Positions 43,774 through 53,860 of a stretch of 64,000 nt of DNA are shown in pieces. A program made the translations under genes and the position numbers. The stretch is from contig NZ_WRPR01000078.1 of the NCBI RefSeq assembly GCF_010367455.1, forward strand, positions 1 through 64,000. Reading direction: 5' to 3'. Below the pieces are notes generated by a model. The model saw only the letters and a program-made list of their open reading frames with translations, was not told the origin of the DNA and searched no databases. Positions within the stretch are counted from its first letter, which is position 1. Every line of letters begins with the position of its first letter. This DNA comes from Candidatus Laterigemmans baculatus (GTDB lineage Bacteria > Planctomycetota > Planctomycetia > Pirellulales > Pirellulaceae).

Positions 43774-46700
43774 CGACTGCCACTCTGCGACTCGAGCAGG
43801 TAGGCGAGCAGGTCGGCCATCTGTTGCGGGTCGATCATTTCCTCAAGCCCCTCGGGCATGATCGATTTACCGCTGCTGACCATCCGCTCGATGTTCTCCC
43901 GCAGCACCGTTTCCTCGACGCCCTGGGGTTGTCGCAGCGTGATCGAGGCGGCGGTTTCCGCGACGACGATCCCGGTGATCGTGCGGCCGTCGTCGGTCAG
44001 CACGAGGTACTCCAGATAGTCCGGGGCCACTTCGCGGTTGGGATCGAGCAGATTGACCAGCACGTTCTCCGGAGCACGGTGGGCGACGAGCGCCAACGGT
44101 GGACCGATGTCAAAACCGCTGTCCTCGAACCGATGGCAGGCCGCGCAGACCCGCTGGAAGACCGCTCGCCCCCGCTCGCGATCGGCCGCAAGCGACAGCG
44201 ACGGACGATATTTTTCGATCACCTCGCGACGACCGCCGAGCACCGAGTCGGCAAAGATTTTTGCCGACCGCTGTTTGATTTCCTCCGGCGATCGCTCGAG
44301 CAAACGATACCGCTGCATCGGCGTCAGCTGCCCCGGCGAGACCCGCCCGCTCTCGAGTGCCGTGAGCAGGTCCGGAGTCCAGTTGGGCCGCGACATGAAC
44401 GTCTCGACCAACCGATCCCGCACCGGAGGCGTGAACGATCGCCACGAGCCGAGCAGCAGCGAAGGGAGCTCGGCATCCGAAAAGTGCCCCAGCGTCTGGA
44501 CCGCCGCCAGCTGAACTTCGTGAGGCTGACGGGCATCGAGCAAGCTCAGCAGGGTGGGGCCGAGTTGCTCGAGTTGACCGTGGCTGAGCAGCTCGATCGC
44601 TTGCACGCGGACTTCCACCGGCTGTTGCTCGTCGCCAGCGGTCTCGATCGAACGTTCGATGATTCGGGCGACCACCTCGCGTGCTTCGGCCGACTCCTCG
44701 GCCAGGGCGCCCAAACTCTGCTTGGCTCGCCGCAGTCCATCGCCGAGCCCCGAGACGATCGCCAGCTGCGGACCCTGGTCGGCTTCGGTCGCCCAGGCGA
44801 GAACTTGCGTGGCCGCCTCGCGATCGTTCTCCGCCCCGACGAGCATCGCCAGCTCGTACAGCCACTCCCAGCCCGCCTCCGCAGCGGTCACCGCTTTCTG
44901 TTCAAGCAACAAACCGAGCAGCGCGTCGGCCTCGCCGGCAATCGAGCTGAGCACCGCGGGCCGCGTCCAGGGATCGGCGACATCGCGAACCGCAATCTTG
45001 GCAAGCGCCGCAAGCCGCCGCGGATCGTCCGTCTCTCCGAGGGTAAAGGCGACTTGGAAACGGACTCGTGGGTCGGGATCTTCGGCCAACTGCAGGATCC
45101 GATCGAGCAACTCCGCGGCGGTCGATTTCGTTTCCGCGTTGGCTGGCTTTGGGTTGAGTCGCGGCTCGGCCAGCCGCACTGCATGCTCGCGAACGCCGCT
45201 CGAAGCGTCGGACAACCCGAGGAGCACGTCGGCCGGCTCAAGGCTGTCGAGGCCTTCGAGCGACCACAGGGCGTGCAGCCGAGCCAGCTCCGAATCGCTC
45301 TCCCGCAGCAGTTGCCGCAGGGCCGCCGCTGCCGACCGGTCCTGCCGCTCGTACAACAGACGATGCGCGGTATCGCGATACCAACCATGGGGCGAAGCGA
45401 GATGGCTGACAAGTTCTTCGGTCGTCGCCTCGCCGAGCCGCGGTGGTGCGGGAGGGGTGAACCCGGGCGGGGCCAAGCGATAGATCCGCCCGCGGTCGCT
45501 GCCGCTGCGGAAGTCGATCAGCTTCCACAACTCTTCAGGCACCGACCATGGATGCTCGATCACCTCGCGGTACATGTCCAGGATGTGCAGCGTACCGTCG
45601 GGAGCGTTGGCAAAGTTGACCGGCCGGAACCAGTTGTCCCGCGAACGCACGAACTCGGTTCGCGCGTCGGGCCGCTCGGCGCGAAACGTCGGTCCCACGG
45701 GAGTCAGCGTCTGGCGGTACAGCAAGTTGCTGGCGACTTCACCGGTGAACGCGTTGCCGCGGTACGGCTCGGGATAGGCCCCGCCGCGATAGACCGTCAC
45801 GCCGCTCGAGGAGGTCACGAGGTTCGAGACGAATGTGTCGCGAGGCAAATGCTCGGCCCGCTCGGCCAGACGAATTCGCGCGCTCAGCACTCGCCACTTT
45901 TCGGGCGGGCTGATGCGGTACACCGGCAACTGGTCGCCCGAAGGAGCGGCATCGGCGATGGCGCTCGGAACTGCCAAATAGCGATTGCGGCTTAGATAAC
46001 GATCGGGCAACACCACGTGCTGGCACGGATTGCGAATATTGCAAAGAAAGCGGTTCCCCCAGTTGTCGATCGAGTGACCGAACCGAGCTCCGCCCGAGGT
46101 GATTTCGATTTCACGGGTGCCCGGTTCGAAGCGGAAGTCGCGGCGCGAGATTCTTAAATTTTCAACCGACTGCCCTTCCCTCGACTCCTCTTCCACCGAC
46201 GAGACCGTGCCGCCATTACCCGAGGCGGCTCCATAGATGCGATGATCCAATCCCCACTGCAGATTGTTCATCACCGCTTGCACATTAAATTTGCGAAACC
46301 CGGTGAAGACGCGCTCGCGAACGTCGGCACGACGGTCCCCATCGGTGTCTTTTAGATACCAGATATCGGGCGTCGCTCCGACATAGATGCCTCCCTTCCA
46401 GCAGGCCAAGCCCGCGGGCCAGGAAAGCTCGTCGGCGAAGATGTGGCTTTCGTCAAACACGCCGTCGCCATCGGTATCCTCCAGCAATCGCACGCGTCCA
46501 AGCGGCGGCTGATCGGTTTGCTCGGTGAACGGTTCGTCGTCCTCTTTGACCGCGTGCGGATAATCCCGCATCTCCAACACGTACGCCCGACCGTTCTCGT
46601 CATAGACCATCGCCACCGGATCGGCGACCAGCGGTTCGGCCGCCAGCAGCTCCATGCGGAAGCCGTCGAGGACTTCGAACGTCGCGACCGCTTGCTCGGG

Positions 46701-46937
46701 TTCGGTGGGAGGCGTCCGCAGGTCCTCGGCGGTCAGCGCCGGCTCAGACTCGGCGGCAGAGTGCCGCTGATCGAGCAAAGCCAGCGGCAGCGCCATCCCC
46801 ATCACCGCAGCCGCGAGCAACCCCAGGGCCGATTTGCGGCTGGCCGCGGACCTCGACCATGACGACTGTCTCCGCCGTCCGCGGACTCCCGATCGTTCCG
46901 AAATGACCACCTGCAAAAACCTCCGCGAACTGAGCAT
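43770..46937 (-). CDS. PVC-type membrane-bound dehydrogenase with HEAT-like repeats and cytochrome c domain
   Basis: I use ATG 46937 ([17 protein letters not shown]), 1055 residues; TTG 47021 would overlap the divergent osmC ribosome site. A membrane signal/anchor ([19 protein letters not shown]) leads to a beta-propeller quinoprotein-like domain ([60 protein letters not shown]), HEAT-like repeats (about 550-900) and a C-terminal heme c site VCAACHRF with later met ligand region ([14 protein letters not shown]). This domain order is characteristic of planctomycetes; substrate unknown, likely sugars or alcohols. Exported to the periplasm-like space. Translationally coupled to hemY. Confidence 0.9.
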   Translation of the reverse strand: MLSSRRFLQVVISERSGVRGRRRQSSWSRSAASRKSALGLLAAAVMGMALPLALLDQRHSAAESEPALTAEDLRTPPTEPEQAVATFEVLDGFRMELLAAEPLVADPVAMVYDENGRAYVLEMRDYPHAVKEDDEPFTEQTDQPPLGRVRLLEDTDGDGVFDESHIFADELSWPAGLACWKGGIYVGATPDIWYLKDTDGDRRADVRERVFTGFRKFNVQAVMNNLQWGLDHRIYGAASGNGGTVSSVEEESREGQSVENLRISRRDFRFEPGTREIEITSGGARFGHSIDNWGNRFLCNIRNPCQHVVLPDRYLSRNRYLAVPSAIADAAPSGDQLPVYRISPPEKWRVLSARIRLAERAEHLPRDTFVSNLVTSSSGVTVYRGGAYPEPYRGNAFTGEVASNLLYRQTLTPVGPTFRAERPDARTEFVRSRDNWFRPVNFANAPDGTLHILDMYREVIEHPWSVPEELWKLIDFRSGSDRGRIYRLAPPGFTPPAPPRLGEATTEELVSHLASPHGWYRDTAHRLLYERQDRSAAAALRQLLRESDSELARLHALWSLEGLDSLEPADVLLGLSDASSGVREHAVRLAEPRLNPKPANAETKSTAAELLDRILQLAEDPDPRVRFQVAFTLGETDDPRRLAALAKIAVRDVADPWTRPAVLSSIAGEADALLGLLLEQKAVTAAEAGWEWLYELAMLVGAENDREAATQVLAWATEADQGPQLAIVSGLGDGLRRAKQSLGALAEESAEAREVVARIIERSIETAGDEQQPVEVRVQAIELLSHGQLEQLGPTLLSLLDARQPHEVQLAAVQTLGHFSDAELPSLLLGSWRSFTPPVRDRLVETFMSRPNWTPDLLTALESGRVSPGQLTPMQRYRLLERSPEEIKQRSAKIFADSVLGGRREVIEKYRPSLSLAADRERGRAVFQRVCAACHRFEDSGFDIGPPLALVAHRAPENVLVNLLDPNREVAPDYLEYLVLTDDGRTITGIVVAETAASITLRQPQGVEETVLRENIERMVSSGKSIMPEGLEEMIDPQQMADLLAYLLESQSGSR

Positions 46938-47023
46938 GTCTTGTCTGCCGCCAATGATAACGATAACCCGCGACGTTCGAATGGATGCCGCGACGGAGAT
47001 TTTTTCACGCGAAAGGAACAACC

Positions 47024-47449
47024 ATGAAGCGTTCGGCGACCGCCCGTTGGCAGGGTGACCTCAAGCAAGGCAGCGGCTCGATCTCCACCGAAAGCGGTGT
47101 GCTCTCCAGCAGCCAGTACTCGTTCGGGACGCGGTTTGAGAGCGGCAAAGGGACCAACCCGGAGGAGCTGATCGGCGCCGCCCATGCCGGCTGTTTTTCC
47201 ATGGCCCTCTCCAAAATCCTCGGAGAGGCAGGCCATACCCCGGAGCAGATCGAGACCAAGGCGACCGTGAGTTTGGAGAAGGTCGACGCCGGATTTGCGA
47301 TCACGACAATCCACTTGGACGTCTCGGCCAAAGTCCCCGGAATGGACGCCAACGCGTTTGCCAAAGCGGCCGACCAAGCTAAGCAGGGCTGTCCGGTCTC
47401 CAAAGTGCTCCGCGCCGAGATTCAGATGGACGCAAAGCTGATCGGGTGA
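47024..47449 (+). CDS. osmC: OsmC-family organic hydroperoxide reductase-like protein
   Basis: ATG 47024 with Shine-Dalgarno GAAAGGAAC, 141 residues, whole-domain length. MKRSATARWQGDLKQGSG start; the two conserved Cys are present: HAGCFSMALSKIL (peroxidatic) and CPVSKVL (resolving). Reduces organic peroxides with thiols. Divergent from the PVC dehydrogenase across about 86 bases, suggesting shared control. Matches the OsmC rather than Ohr subgroup by its opening motif. Confidence 0.92.
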   Translation: MKRSATARWQGDLKQGSGSISTESGVLSSSQYSFGTRFESGKGTNPEELIGAAHAGCFSMALSKILGEAGHTPEQIETKATVSLEKVDAGFAITTIHLDVSAKVPGMDANAFAKAADQAKQGCPVSKVLRAEIQMDAKLIG

Positions 47450-47656
47450 GTGGCCGTGGGGAACAGAATCCGCACGATCTCAGCCATCACGCCATACTCC
47501 AACTCGAGCAGAACGTTCGCGAGGATGATCGTTTAACGGCAAGCCGCAGGCGACTGCTTTTTCAATGCACCGGCGTCTGTGGCTTGCCGCACTTGAACGC
47601 CCGCATTGTCCAAAAGATGCCGGACACGATTGCGACAATTCACCGTAGCGAAACCG

Positions 47657-49210
47657 ATGAGCTCGAATGCCCCTGCTGGGAACACCGCAGTCCCCCGCTC
47701 CCTACCTGCGCTCGAGCCTCTCGAGGTGCACAACCAGCGATTGCGCGACAACGTCCATCCGCTCGAGTGGCAGAATCCGACGCCGCAGGGACGCTACAAC
47801 TTGGTCGTCATTGGGGCGGGCACCGCCGGGCTTGTGGCCGCCGCCGGCGCTGCAGGCCTCGGAGCGAAGGTCGCGCTGGTCGAGCGGCAGTTGCTCGGCG
47901 GCGATTGCCTCAATGTGGGCTGTGTGCCATCCAAAGCCCTCATTCGCTCCGCTCGCGTCGCCGCCGACGTTCGCAATGCCGAGCCGTACGGGGTCCGAGT
48001 CCCAGCCGGGGTCCGCGTCGACTTTCCGGCGGTCATGGAGCGAATGCGGCGGCTTCGGGCCGACCTGAGTCCGCACGATTCGGCTGCCCGCTTTCGTGAG
48101 CTCGGCGTCGACGTGTTTCTTGGCGAGGCGAGGTTTTTGGGCCCCGACACCGTCGCTGTCGGTCGAGAAGAGTTGAGGTTTGCCCGCGCCTGCATCGCCA
48201 CCGGCAGCCATCCCGCTGCTCCGTCGGTCCCCGGGCTCGAGGAAACCCAGTACCTGACGAACGAAACCATCTTCAGTCTCACCGAACTTCCTCGCCGGCT
48301 GGCCGTGATCGGGGCCGGCCCCATCGGCTGCGAGCTGGCGCAGGTCTTCGCGCGGTTCGGCAGTGAGGTCACCCTCATCGAATCGACGCACGGCATCCTC
48401 CCACGCGAAGACTCGCAAGCCGCGGAGATTGTTCGTCGATCGATGCTCCGTGACGGCGTCCAGGTGCGATGCTGTGGAAAACACCTTCGAGCCGAACGCA
48501 CCAGCGAGGGAAAACGGCTCAAGGTCGATTCGCATGGGGAGCACTATGAGCTGATCGTCGATGAGATCTTGGTCAGCACCGGGCGGACTCCCAATATCGA
48601 CGGTCTCGCTCTGGAGGCCGCCGGAGTCGAGACTGGGAAGGAGGGTGTTCGCGTTGACGATTTTTTGCAAACCACCAACCGACGGATCTATGCCGCCGGC
48701 GATGTCTGCTCGCGCTTGAAGTTTACCCACGCCGCCGATGCAATGGCCCGGATCGTCATCCAAAATGCCCTCTTTTTCGGCCGGAGACGCGTTAGCACGC
48801 TGACGATCCCCTGGTGCACTTATACCGACCCTGAACTGGCCCACGTCGGCCTCTATCCGCACGAGGCAGAGAAGCAAAATATTCCGCTCGACAGCTTCAC
48901 CGTCGAGCTCTCTCAGGTAGATCGGGCTGTCCTCGAGGGTGTCGGTGACGGATTCCTTAAAATCCACACGCGAAAGGGTAAGGATGAAATCCTGGGAGCG
49001 ACGCTCGTATCGCCACATGCCGGCGAAACGATTTCAGCACTCACGCTCGCAATGGTCGCTGGCGCCGGTCTCAGCACCCTCGCCGATACCATTCACCCCT
49101 ACCCAACCGAGTCTGAGGTGATCAAGAAAGCGGCCGACGCCTATAATCGAACCCGGCTCACTCCCCGCGTCGCCCGGGCGCTTAAGAAGCTACTGCAGTG
49201 GCGCCGCTAG
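47657..49210 (+). CDS. FAD-dependent pyridine nucleotide-disulfide reductase (mercuric reductase-like)
   Basis: ATG 47657 (MSSNAPAGNTAVPR), 517 residues. NAD(P)/FAD fold: LVVIGAGTAGLVAAAGAA, redox disulfide GGDCLNVGCVPSKAL, second Rossmann LAVIGAGPIGCELAQVF, AAGDVCSRLKFTHAADA and a dimerisation end with HPYPTESEVIKKAADAY. Homologues of this shape are often named mercuric reductase, but the N-terminal heavy-metal domain and the C-terminal vicinal Cys pair of MerA are missing (it ends KKLLQWRR), so mercury reduction is doubtful. About 55 residues precede the FAD fold, unlike lipoamide dehydrogenase. The last 21 bases overlap the convergent hydrolase. Confidence 0.87.
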   Translation: MSSNAPAGNTAVPRSLPALEPLEVHNQRLRDNVHPLEWQNPTPQGRYNLVVIGAGTAGLVAAAGAAGLGAKVALVERQLLGGDCLNVGCVPSKALIRSARVAADVRNAEPYGVRVPAGVRVDFPAVMERMRRLRADLSPHDSAARFRELGVDVFLGEARFLGPDTVAVGREELRFARACIATGSHPAAPSVPGLEETQYLTNETIFSLTELPRRLAVIGAGPIGCELAQVFARFGSEVTLIESTHGILPREDSQAAEIVRRSMLRDGVQVRCCGKHLRAERTSEGKRLKVDSHGEHYELIVDEILVSTGRTPNIDGLALEAAGVETGKEGVRVDDFLQTTNRRIYAAGDVCSRLKFTHAADAMARIVIQNALFFGRRRVSTLTIPWCTYTDPELAHVGLYPHEAEKQNIPLDSFTVELSQVDRAVLEGVGDGFLKIHTRKGKDEILGATLVSPHAGETISALTLAMVAGAGLSTLADTIHPYPTESEVIKKAADAYNRTRLTPRVARALKKLLQWRR

Positions 49211-50050
49211 CGGACCGGTGGAAGCCACCGCGAGGAAAGCTCGCAGGTGTTCGTTCACTTCATCGGGTTGATCGAACATCACAAAGTGCCGAGCGTCGGA
49301 GATGCGGACGAGTCGCGCGTCGGGAATATCACTTTCCAGCCGTTGACCGTACTTCACCAACTGGAACGTATCGTCCTCGCCCCAGAGAATTTGCGTCGGG
49401 ACCTCGATTCTCGGTAGCAAATGCGTTAGTTCGGTGGTCAGATTCGTGTTGAGGGCGGCGGCGTTGCGAATCATCGACACCTTGCCGACTTCCGTGCGGC
49501 AGGGGGAAAGCAGCCCCTCGAGGACTTCCTCCGAGAGTTTGTGGGAGAATCCTTGCTTGAGCGCCTGCCGCAACAGCGTGACGGCGGCCGACGCGGAAAC
49601 CTTGTGGTAGGTCTCCGGATGTCCGAACTGCAGCATCGCTTCGATCGGCCAGGAGTCGTAGCAGACTGCGTTGAGCAAGCACAGCCGCTCGACCCGGTGC
49701 GGGAAGAGCGTTGCCAGTCGCAGCGCCACTCCGCCACCGATGTCGTGCGCCACCACCGCGGCTCTTTCGACTCCAATCTGCTCCATCCAGCCGTCGACCA
49801 TTTCCGCTTGGCGGGCGATCGAGCGGTCGAAGCAATCTCGCTTGTCCGAGTACCCGAATCCGGGAAGATCGAGGATCAGGGTGCGGCACTCGGTGGAGAG
49901 CGCGGGCAGCATGCCGTGCCACAGATATCCCCAGGTAGGGATGCCGTGCAGAAAAACCACCGGCGGGCCCTGACCTTGGTCGACATAGCTGATGAATCGA
50001 TCGCCGAGCTCGGTCACTCGTTGCAGCGATTGAAATTCTCGCCAGTGCAT
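49190..50050 (-). CDS. Alpha/beta hydrolase, haloalkane dehalogenase-like
   Basis: ATG 50050 (MHWREFQSLQRVTELG) has an excellent ribosome site (GAGGAGGCGGAAG), better than GTG 50065; 286 residues. Alpha/beta-hydrolase elements: PVVFLHGIPTWGYLWHGM (oxyanion), LILDLPGFGYSDK, nucleophile elbow VVAHDIGGGVAL with Asp as nucleophile, ILWGEDDTF (acid) and DARHFVMFDQPDEV (catalytic His). An Asp nucleophile is typical of haloalkane dehalogenases and epoxide hydrolases, not esterases. Two bases or fewer separate its ribosome site from the DehI stop, so they are one operon. Confidence 0.8.
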   Translation of the reverse strand: MHWREFQSLQRVTELGDRFISYVDQGQGPPVVFLHGIPTWGYLWHGMLPALSTECRTLILDLPGFGYSDKRDCFDRSIARQAEMVDGWMEQIGVERAAVVAHDIGGGVALRLATLFPHRVERLCLLNAVCYDSWPIEAMLQFGHPETYHKVSASAAVTLLRQALKQGFSHKLSEEVLEGLLSPCRTEVGKVSMIRNAAALNTNLTTELTHLLPRIEVPTQILWGEDDTFQLVKYGQRLESDIPDARLVRISDARHFVMFDQPDEVNEHLRAFLAVASTGPLAAPLQ

Positions 50051-50064
50051 CTTCCGCCTCCTCA

Positions 50065-50979
50065 CTAACGGTTACGAGGGGTTTGTTGCGAGCCGCCCGC
50101 CCGAGTTGGGGCTGGGAAGGGAGAGCGGGCGAGGGTCTCGCCGTCGTGCCAGTCCTGCAAACAGAACGTCACGTTCAGGATCAGGCCCGGGAGCAACATT
50201 TCGAACGCTTCGGTGCTCTCGACGGCTTTGTCGAAGCTTCCCCCGCTGCTCTCCACGGAGTCACGGCTGAGGTGCACTGGGAAAGGCAGCGCGGCGGCGA
50301 GAGTCCGCGCCGATTCGCGCAGCAGGCTCGTCGCCGCGTCGTATTCTGGACGCTGCACAACCGGCTTCAGTTGCTTCCATACGGCGGCCAAGTAATCAGG
50401 CCACAGCGCGAGCGTCCGGTAATCGCTGTTAATCGACTCAAGCTTCAGCGTTTGCTGGATGTCGGCAAAAATCTTCCTCAGTCGTTCGTCGTCAGGCTCG
50501 GGATCCTCCATCTCCATCGCATACATCCGTGGCGGGAACCCCAATTCGACGGTTCCGATCGCCGATGCAGGAGGAGCATGAGTATTGGCATTGCCCTCCA
50601 ATCCCAGTCGCACAGCGGCCGCGAACAGCAGGAGTTTGGGATTGATGTAATGGTACATCGTCAGCGCCGCGCGGATCTGATATTGCTGGCTATCCCCCAA
50701 AGCAATTTCCGACGTCGCCCCGAGTCGTCCGAGGGAACCGATGGCCCGCACCGCTTCGGTTCGCAATTGGTCGGCGGCGTGCTCGAAGATCTGCGTCTCC
50801 GCGTTCAGCCGCATCGCATCCCAAATCACCGGCAGCAAACCCTTGTGGCTCGCCCAGTGGCGAAAGATCAGGTTGACCCCGGTGACCCGCAGCGTTTGCC
50901 GGATCTCGTGATACACCCTCTCGATCTCGCCCTCCGCCTCGTGTTCCGCGACCGGAGAAGGCTTTTCGAAACCGAACAT
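50065..50979 (-). CDS. DehI-family 2-haloacid dehalogenase-like protein
   Basis: ATG 50979, 304 residues, usual length for group I (DehI) dehalogenases, which form a pseudo-dimer of two similar halves. Seen twice: EAEGEIERVYHEIRQTLRVT, NLIFRHWASHKGLLPVIW in the first half and ERLRKIFADIQQTLKLESIN with TLALWPDYLAAVWKQLKPVV in the second. The family hydrolyses D- and L-2-haloacids. Placed directly upstream of a haloalkane-dehalogenase-like hydrolase. Substrate and activity untested; catalytic Asp/Asn assignment not made. Confidence 0.8.
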   Translation of the reverse strand: MFGFEKPSPVAEHEAEGEIERVYHEIRQTLRVTGVNLIFRHWASHKGLLPVIWDAMRLNAETQIFEHAADQLRTEAVRAIGSLGRLGATSEIALGDSQQYQIRAALTMYHYINPKLLLFAAAVRLGLEGNANTHAPPASAIGTVELGFPPRMYAMEMEDPEPDDERLRKIFADIQQTLKLESINSDYRTLALWPDYLAAVWKQLKPVVQRPEYDAATSLLRESARTLAAALPFPVHLSRDSVESSGGSFDKAVESTEAFEMLLPGLILNVTFCLQDWHDGETLARSPFPAPTRAGGSQQTPRNR

Positions 50980-51404
50980 TGCGGATACCTCCAGGGATCT
51001 CTTGGGCTTTGTCGCAAGCGCGCCGCCCTTCGAGCCGGTGCGGTCCCCCTAGCTACTGCTGCTGGGGCGTTACGGCTGTCCGGCCGGCACCGCGGCTCGG
51101 CGGAACAGGACCGCCAACTCCTCCTGCAACTGACCTTGCACCTGACCTTGCAACTGATGCGCCACCGTCGGGGCTCCTGCCCGGCTCGGTCCCCGCCCGG
51201 CTCGGTCCCCGCCCGGCCCGGTCCCTGTCCGGCTCGGTCATGCTGCCGCAGGCCGAGGAGGCATTGGGCGGGGACGGCTGATCGCGGTACCCGACTGCAC
51301 GCCGAGGGATCCCACACGCGCCCCAATGCCATTTGGCGTGTGACCTGCCATTTGGCGTGTGGCTCGGGCGACGCAATAGGAGACACGAGGGATTTGTGCT
51401 CCAG
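50980..51404. other. Gap with short tandem repeats
   Basis: No supported gene. 51176-51240 has four or five degenerate copies of a 14-base unit (CCCGGCTCGGTCCC); a 16-base direct repeat (TGCCATTTGGCGTGTG) occurs twice near 51328-51363. Open frames over it are Arg/Pro repeats arising from the tandem units. Confidence 0.55.
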
Positions 51405-52907
51405 CTACGCTTGCTCTTTGCCTTCGGGTTTGCCGCGGCGGCGTTTGATCTCCTCAAACACCTGTCCAGGCTGCAGTTCCTCGTCGCTGTGCATCACCAG
51501 ATCGTAGAGGTCGTCTGGTAGGACCCGCACCACGGTCATCAGGCCCTTGACCCCCATGTGCCACATCGGCCGCATCCCGCGGGTCTCGCGGCGATTGTTG
51601 ATCTTTTGCATCTCGGCCGGACTCATCTCCTGGCCTTGCATCATTTGCGGGTAGCCGGGGACTTCGAATCCGGGATCGGTATGCGGGAATTTGACCTGCG
51701 GACGCGAGTCGAGGTTGCCTCGGTATTGGGTCACATCGACGTCTTCGCGAATCCGTGGTCCCACCTGTTTAACCATGTGGTTCATCATGTGGTGAACCAT
51801 GTGGCAGTGCATGATCCAGTCGCCCGGATTGAAGGCGATGAACTCAAAGTCCGTTGCTTGCGACACAGCGATCAATTCGGTGTTGCGTGGAATCCACGCG
51901 GATTTTGGAATCCGTGCTCCCTCATGTCCCGTTTTCCAAAACGTATGCCCGTGAATATGGATGGGGTGATGCTGCATCGGGCTGAAGTCGAGAATCCGAA
52001 TCCGCACCCGCTCGCCGTGCCGGCAAACCATCGGGGTGGTGTAGGGACCACTGCGGCCGTTGATCGTGTGCCAACTCCATTCCATGGCCATCGAATTGGG
52101 GATCGTCTGATTTGGGTCGATCCGAAAGTTCTGAAAAAGGAGCAAGAAGTCGCGGTCGACCGGTGGGTCATAAGCCACCGCGGGATGAATGATGAAAAAT
52201 CCCACCATCCCGAAAGCTTCCTGCATCGGCATGTGCGAGTGATAGAAGAACGTGCCCGCTTGGTGCAGGTCGTATTCATAGACATACGTTTCCCCGGGCG
52301 CGATGGGCTTTTGCGTCAGCCCCGGGACACCATCCTCCTCGACCGGTAATTCTAGACCGTGCCAGTGAATCGTGGTCGGCTCGGGCAGCTGATTGTGAAC
52401 CACGAACCGCACGCGGTCCCCCTGCTGAACCTCGATCGTCGGCCCTGGCATGCTGCCGTTGTAGCCAAAAAAGTCCATCCAGTTGCCAGGCAACAGCTCG
52501 CGACGGACATGTTCGCAGTAGATGTGAAACTCTTTAGCGCCGTCGACCATCTTCCACGGCAGTTTGCCCAGGTCGGGCGCTTCCACGCGGACCGGAGGAA
52601 GGCCGGAAGCACGCAGCCCCGGCACCAGCTTGCCCATATAGGTGTCGCTCTCGGGCGGTCCCCCATAGCTGGGGCGATACCGCGAGTACTCTTGGAACTT
52701 CTCGGGCAGCCGTTCGCTCGACTCTGCGGCTGTCGCCTCCGCACCGCTCGGCCGCGCGTCGCCGGCCCTTGCATCTGCAGCGGGGGGAGTCTCGGCGGCG
52801 GGCGGATCCTGGCCGGGTGCTGCGGCGGATCCTCCCCCGACGATACCCGCAGCGGCCGCCACGGCTCCGCGACGCAAAAACTCCCGTCGGCCGTTGTCGT
52901 CGGTCAT
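51405..52907 (-). CDS. Multicopper oxidase (CopA/laccase-like), Tat-exported
   Basis: ATG 52907, 500 residues. Tat signal RREFLRRGAVAAAAG. Three cupredoxin domains with the four copper-binding motifs: TIHWHGLE, FFYHSHM, HPIHIHGH and WIMHCHMVHHMMNHM (His-Cys-His; the usual axial Met is at HHM). A Met/His-rich end (MMQGQEMSPAEMQK) fits cuprous oxidation. Oxidises Cu(I) or phenols with O2 outside the cytoplasm. It is on the same strand as the TolC/His-rich genes, separated by a repeat block. Ends KGKEQA-type basic tail. Confidence 0.9.
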   Translation of the reverse strand: MTDDNGRREFLRRGAVAAAAGIVGGGSAAAPGQDPPAAETPPAADARAGDARPSGAEATAAESSERLPEKFQEYSRYRPSYGGPPESDTYMGKLVPGLRASGLPPVRVEAPDLGKLPWKMVDGAKEFHIYCEHVRRELLPGNWMDFFGYNGSMPGPTIEVQQGDRVRFVVHNQLPEPTTIHWHGLELPVEEDGVPGLTQKPIAPGETYVYEYDLHQAGTFFYHSHMPMQEAFGMVGFFIIHPAVAYDPPVDRDFLLLFQNFRIDPNQTIPNSMAMEWSWHTINGRSGPYTTPMVCRHGERVRIRILDFSPMQHHPIHIHGHTFWKTGHEGARIPKSAWIPRNTELIAVSQATDFEFIAFNPGDWIMHCHMVHHMMNHMVKQVGPRIREDVDVTQYRGNLDSRPQVKFPHTDPGFEVPGYPQMMQGQEMSPAEMQKINNRRETRGMRPMWHMGVKGLMTVVRVLPDDLYDLVMHSDEELQPGQVFEEIKRRRGKPEGKEQA

Positions 52908-53003
52908 CGAAACCTCTCTCAGGTGGGTGACATCTAGCGGGGACTATTCATCCGCCGCCACCGGGCTGGGCTCTGTCAGAAAATCCGGCGAAATCGACCT
53001 CTT

Positions 53004-53179
53004 GAGCCGTAGGCGCTAGCCTCGGGCCCCCGCGAGCCCCCGGCATTTCCGCTGCAGAACCCGCGGCTAGCGCCGTCGGCTCAGGGTTTTCTGACAGAGC
53101 CGTAGGCGCTAGCCTCGGGCCCCCGCGAGCCCCCGGCATTTCCGCTGCAGAACCCGCGGCTAGCGCCGTCGGCTCAGGG
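53004..53179. repeat. Two identical 83-bp palindromic intergenic repeats
   Basis: Units 53004-53086 and 53097-53179 look identical. Each begins GAGCCGTAGGCGCTAGCCTC and ends GCTAGCGCCGTCGGCTCAGG, which are near complements, so each can form a cruciform. CTCTGTCAGAAAA at 52971-52983 and TTTTCTGACAGAG at 53087-53099 form an outer inverted pair around the first unit. A related shorter unit (ATCTAGCGCCCAGCGGCG) is at 53211-53228. Confidence 0.9.
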
Positions 53180-53410
53180 GGACAGAGCCGAGCGTGTGGC
53201 GGTTGATCCGATCTAGCGCCCAGCGGCGGATGCAATCTCTGGACTCAATCGCTACCGGCCATTCTAGACCGAGGTCCATCCCGCTTCCGTGCGGCATCGA
53301 CTTGGCCGGCTAGCGGTAGCGACAATGGCGCAACGCTTCAACGCAGCGAGGGGGGATAGCTCGAGATCGAACTTCCCCCCTCGGCGGGTTGCGGTGCCGC
53401 TCGAGCCGCC

Positions 53411-53860
53411 TCAGCGTGGCTGCGGGACGGCGTCGATATGCCCCGGCGGCGTCGGGTCGGGCGGATCCGACAGCCCCCCATGCAGCAGAAAGCCCATGAT
53501 GCTGACCTCGCTCTCCCGCCAAATAATCAAGGTGCGGATATATTCGACACGGTGCGTGAAGTAGTCTTGCTCAGCTTGCAGGACATCGGTCCAGGGAGCT
53601 CGATCTTCCTCATAGCTTTGCAGCCGCAGGTCGTACGCCAACTTGGCTTCGGGCAAAATCACCTGCTCATAGTTGCGGACCTGCTGAACCGCGGTGAGAT
53701 AGTTGCGATACTGCTGCGCGAGCTGCTGCCGCAGAACCAACTCGGTCCGCCGCAACTCTCCGACTTGCCGCGAGTAATCCGCCTCGGCTTGGCGAATGGT
53801 CCCTTGGTTCCAGTCGAAAACCGGCACCTCCATCATCACTCCCGCTGCGGCGGCTGGCCG
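53411..53860 (-). pseudogene. C-terminal part of a TolC-family outer membrane efflux protein
   Basis: The frame holds the second helical-hairpin repeat and end of TolC/CusC proteins: VMMEVPVFDWNQGTIRQAEA, LRQQLAQQYRNYLTAVQQV, ILPEAKLAYDLRLQSYEED, DVLQAEQDYFTHRVEYIRTL and a late GFLLHGG. About 280 N-terminal residues (first beta strands and helical hairpin) are missing. TolC-like codons begin near 53860, just after an in-frame stop. It overlaps the lipoprotein gene (TGATG), suggesting that one longer gene lost its middle. Confidence 0.75.

Noticed and set aside
43824-45995. 723-codon plus-strand open frame
   Set aside because: Antisense of the PVC dehydrogenase, which has a full domain order and a heme motif.
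51170-51300. Open frames over the 14-base tandem repeats
   Set aside because: They are periodic Arg/Pro translations of the repeat and have no start context.
53004-53179. Possible CRISPR-like repeat pair
   Set aside because: Only two copies, each with its own palindrome, separated by 10 bases, no cas genes.
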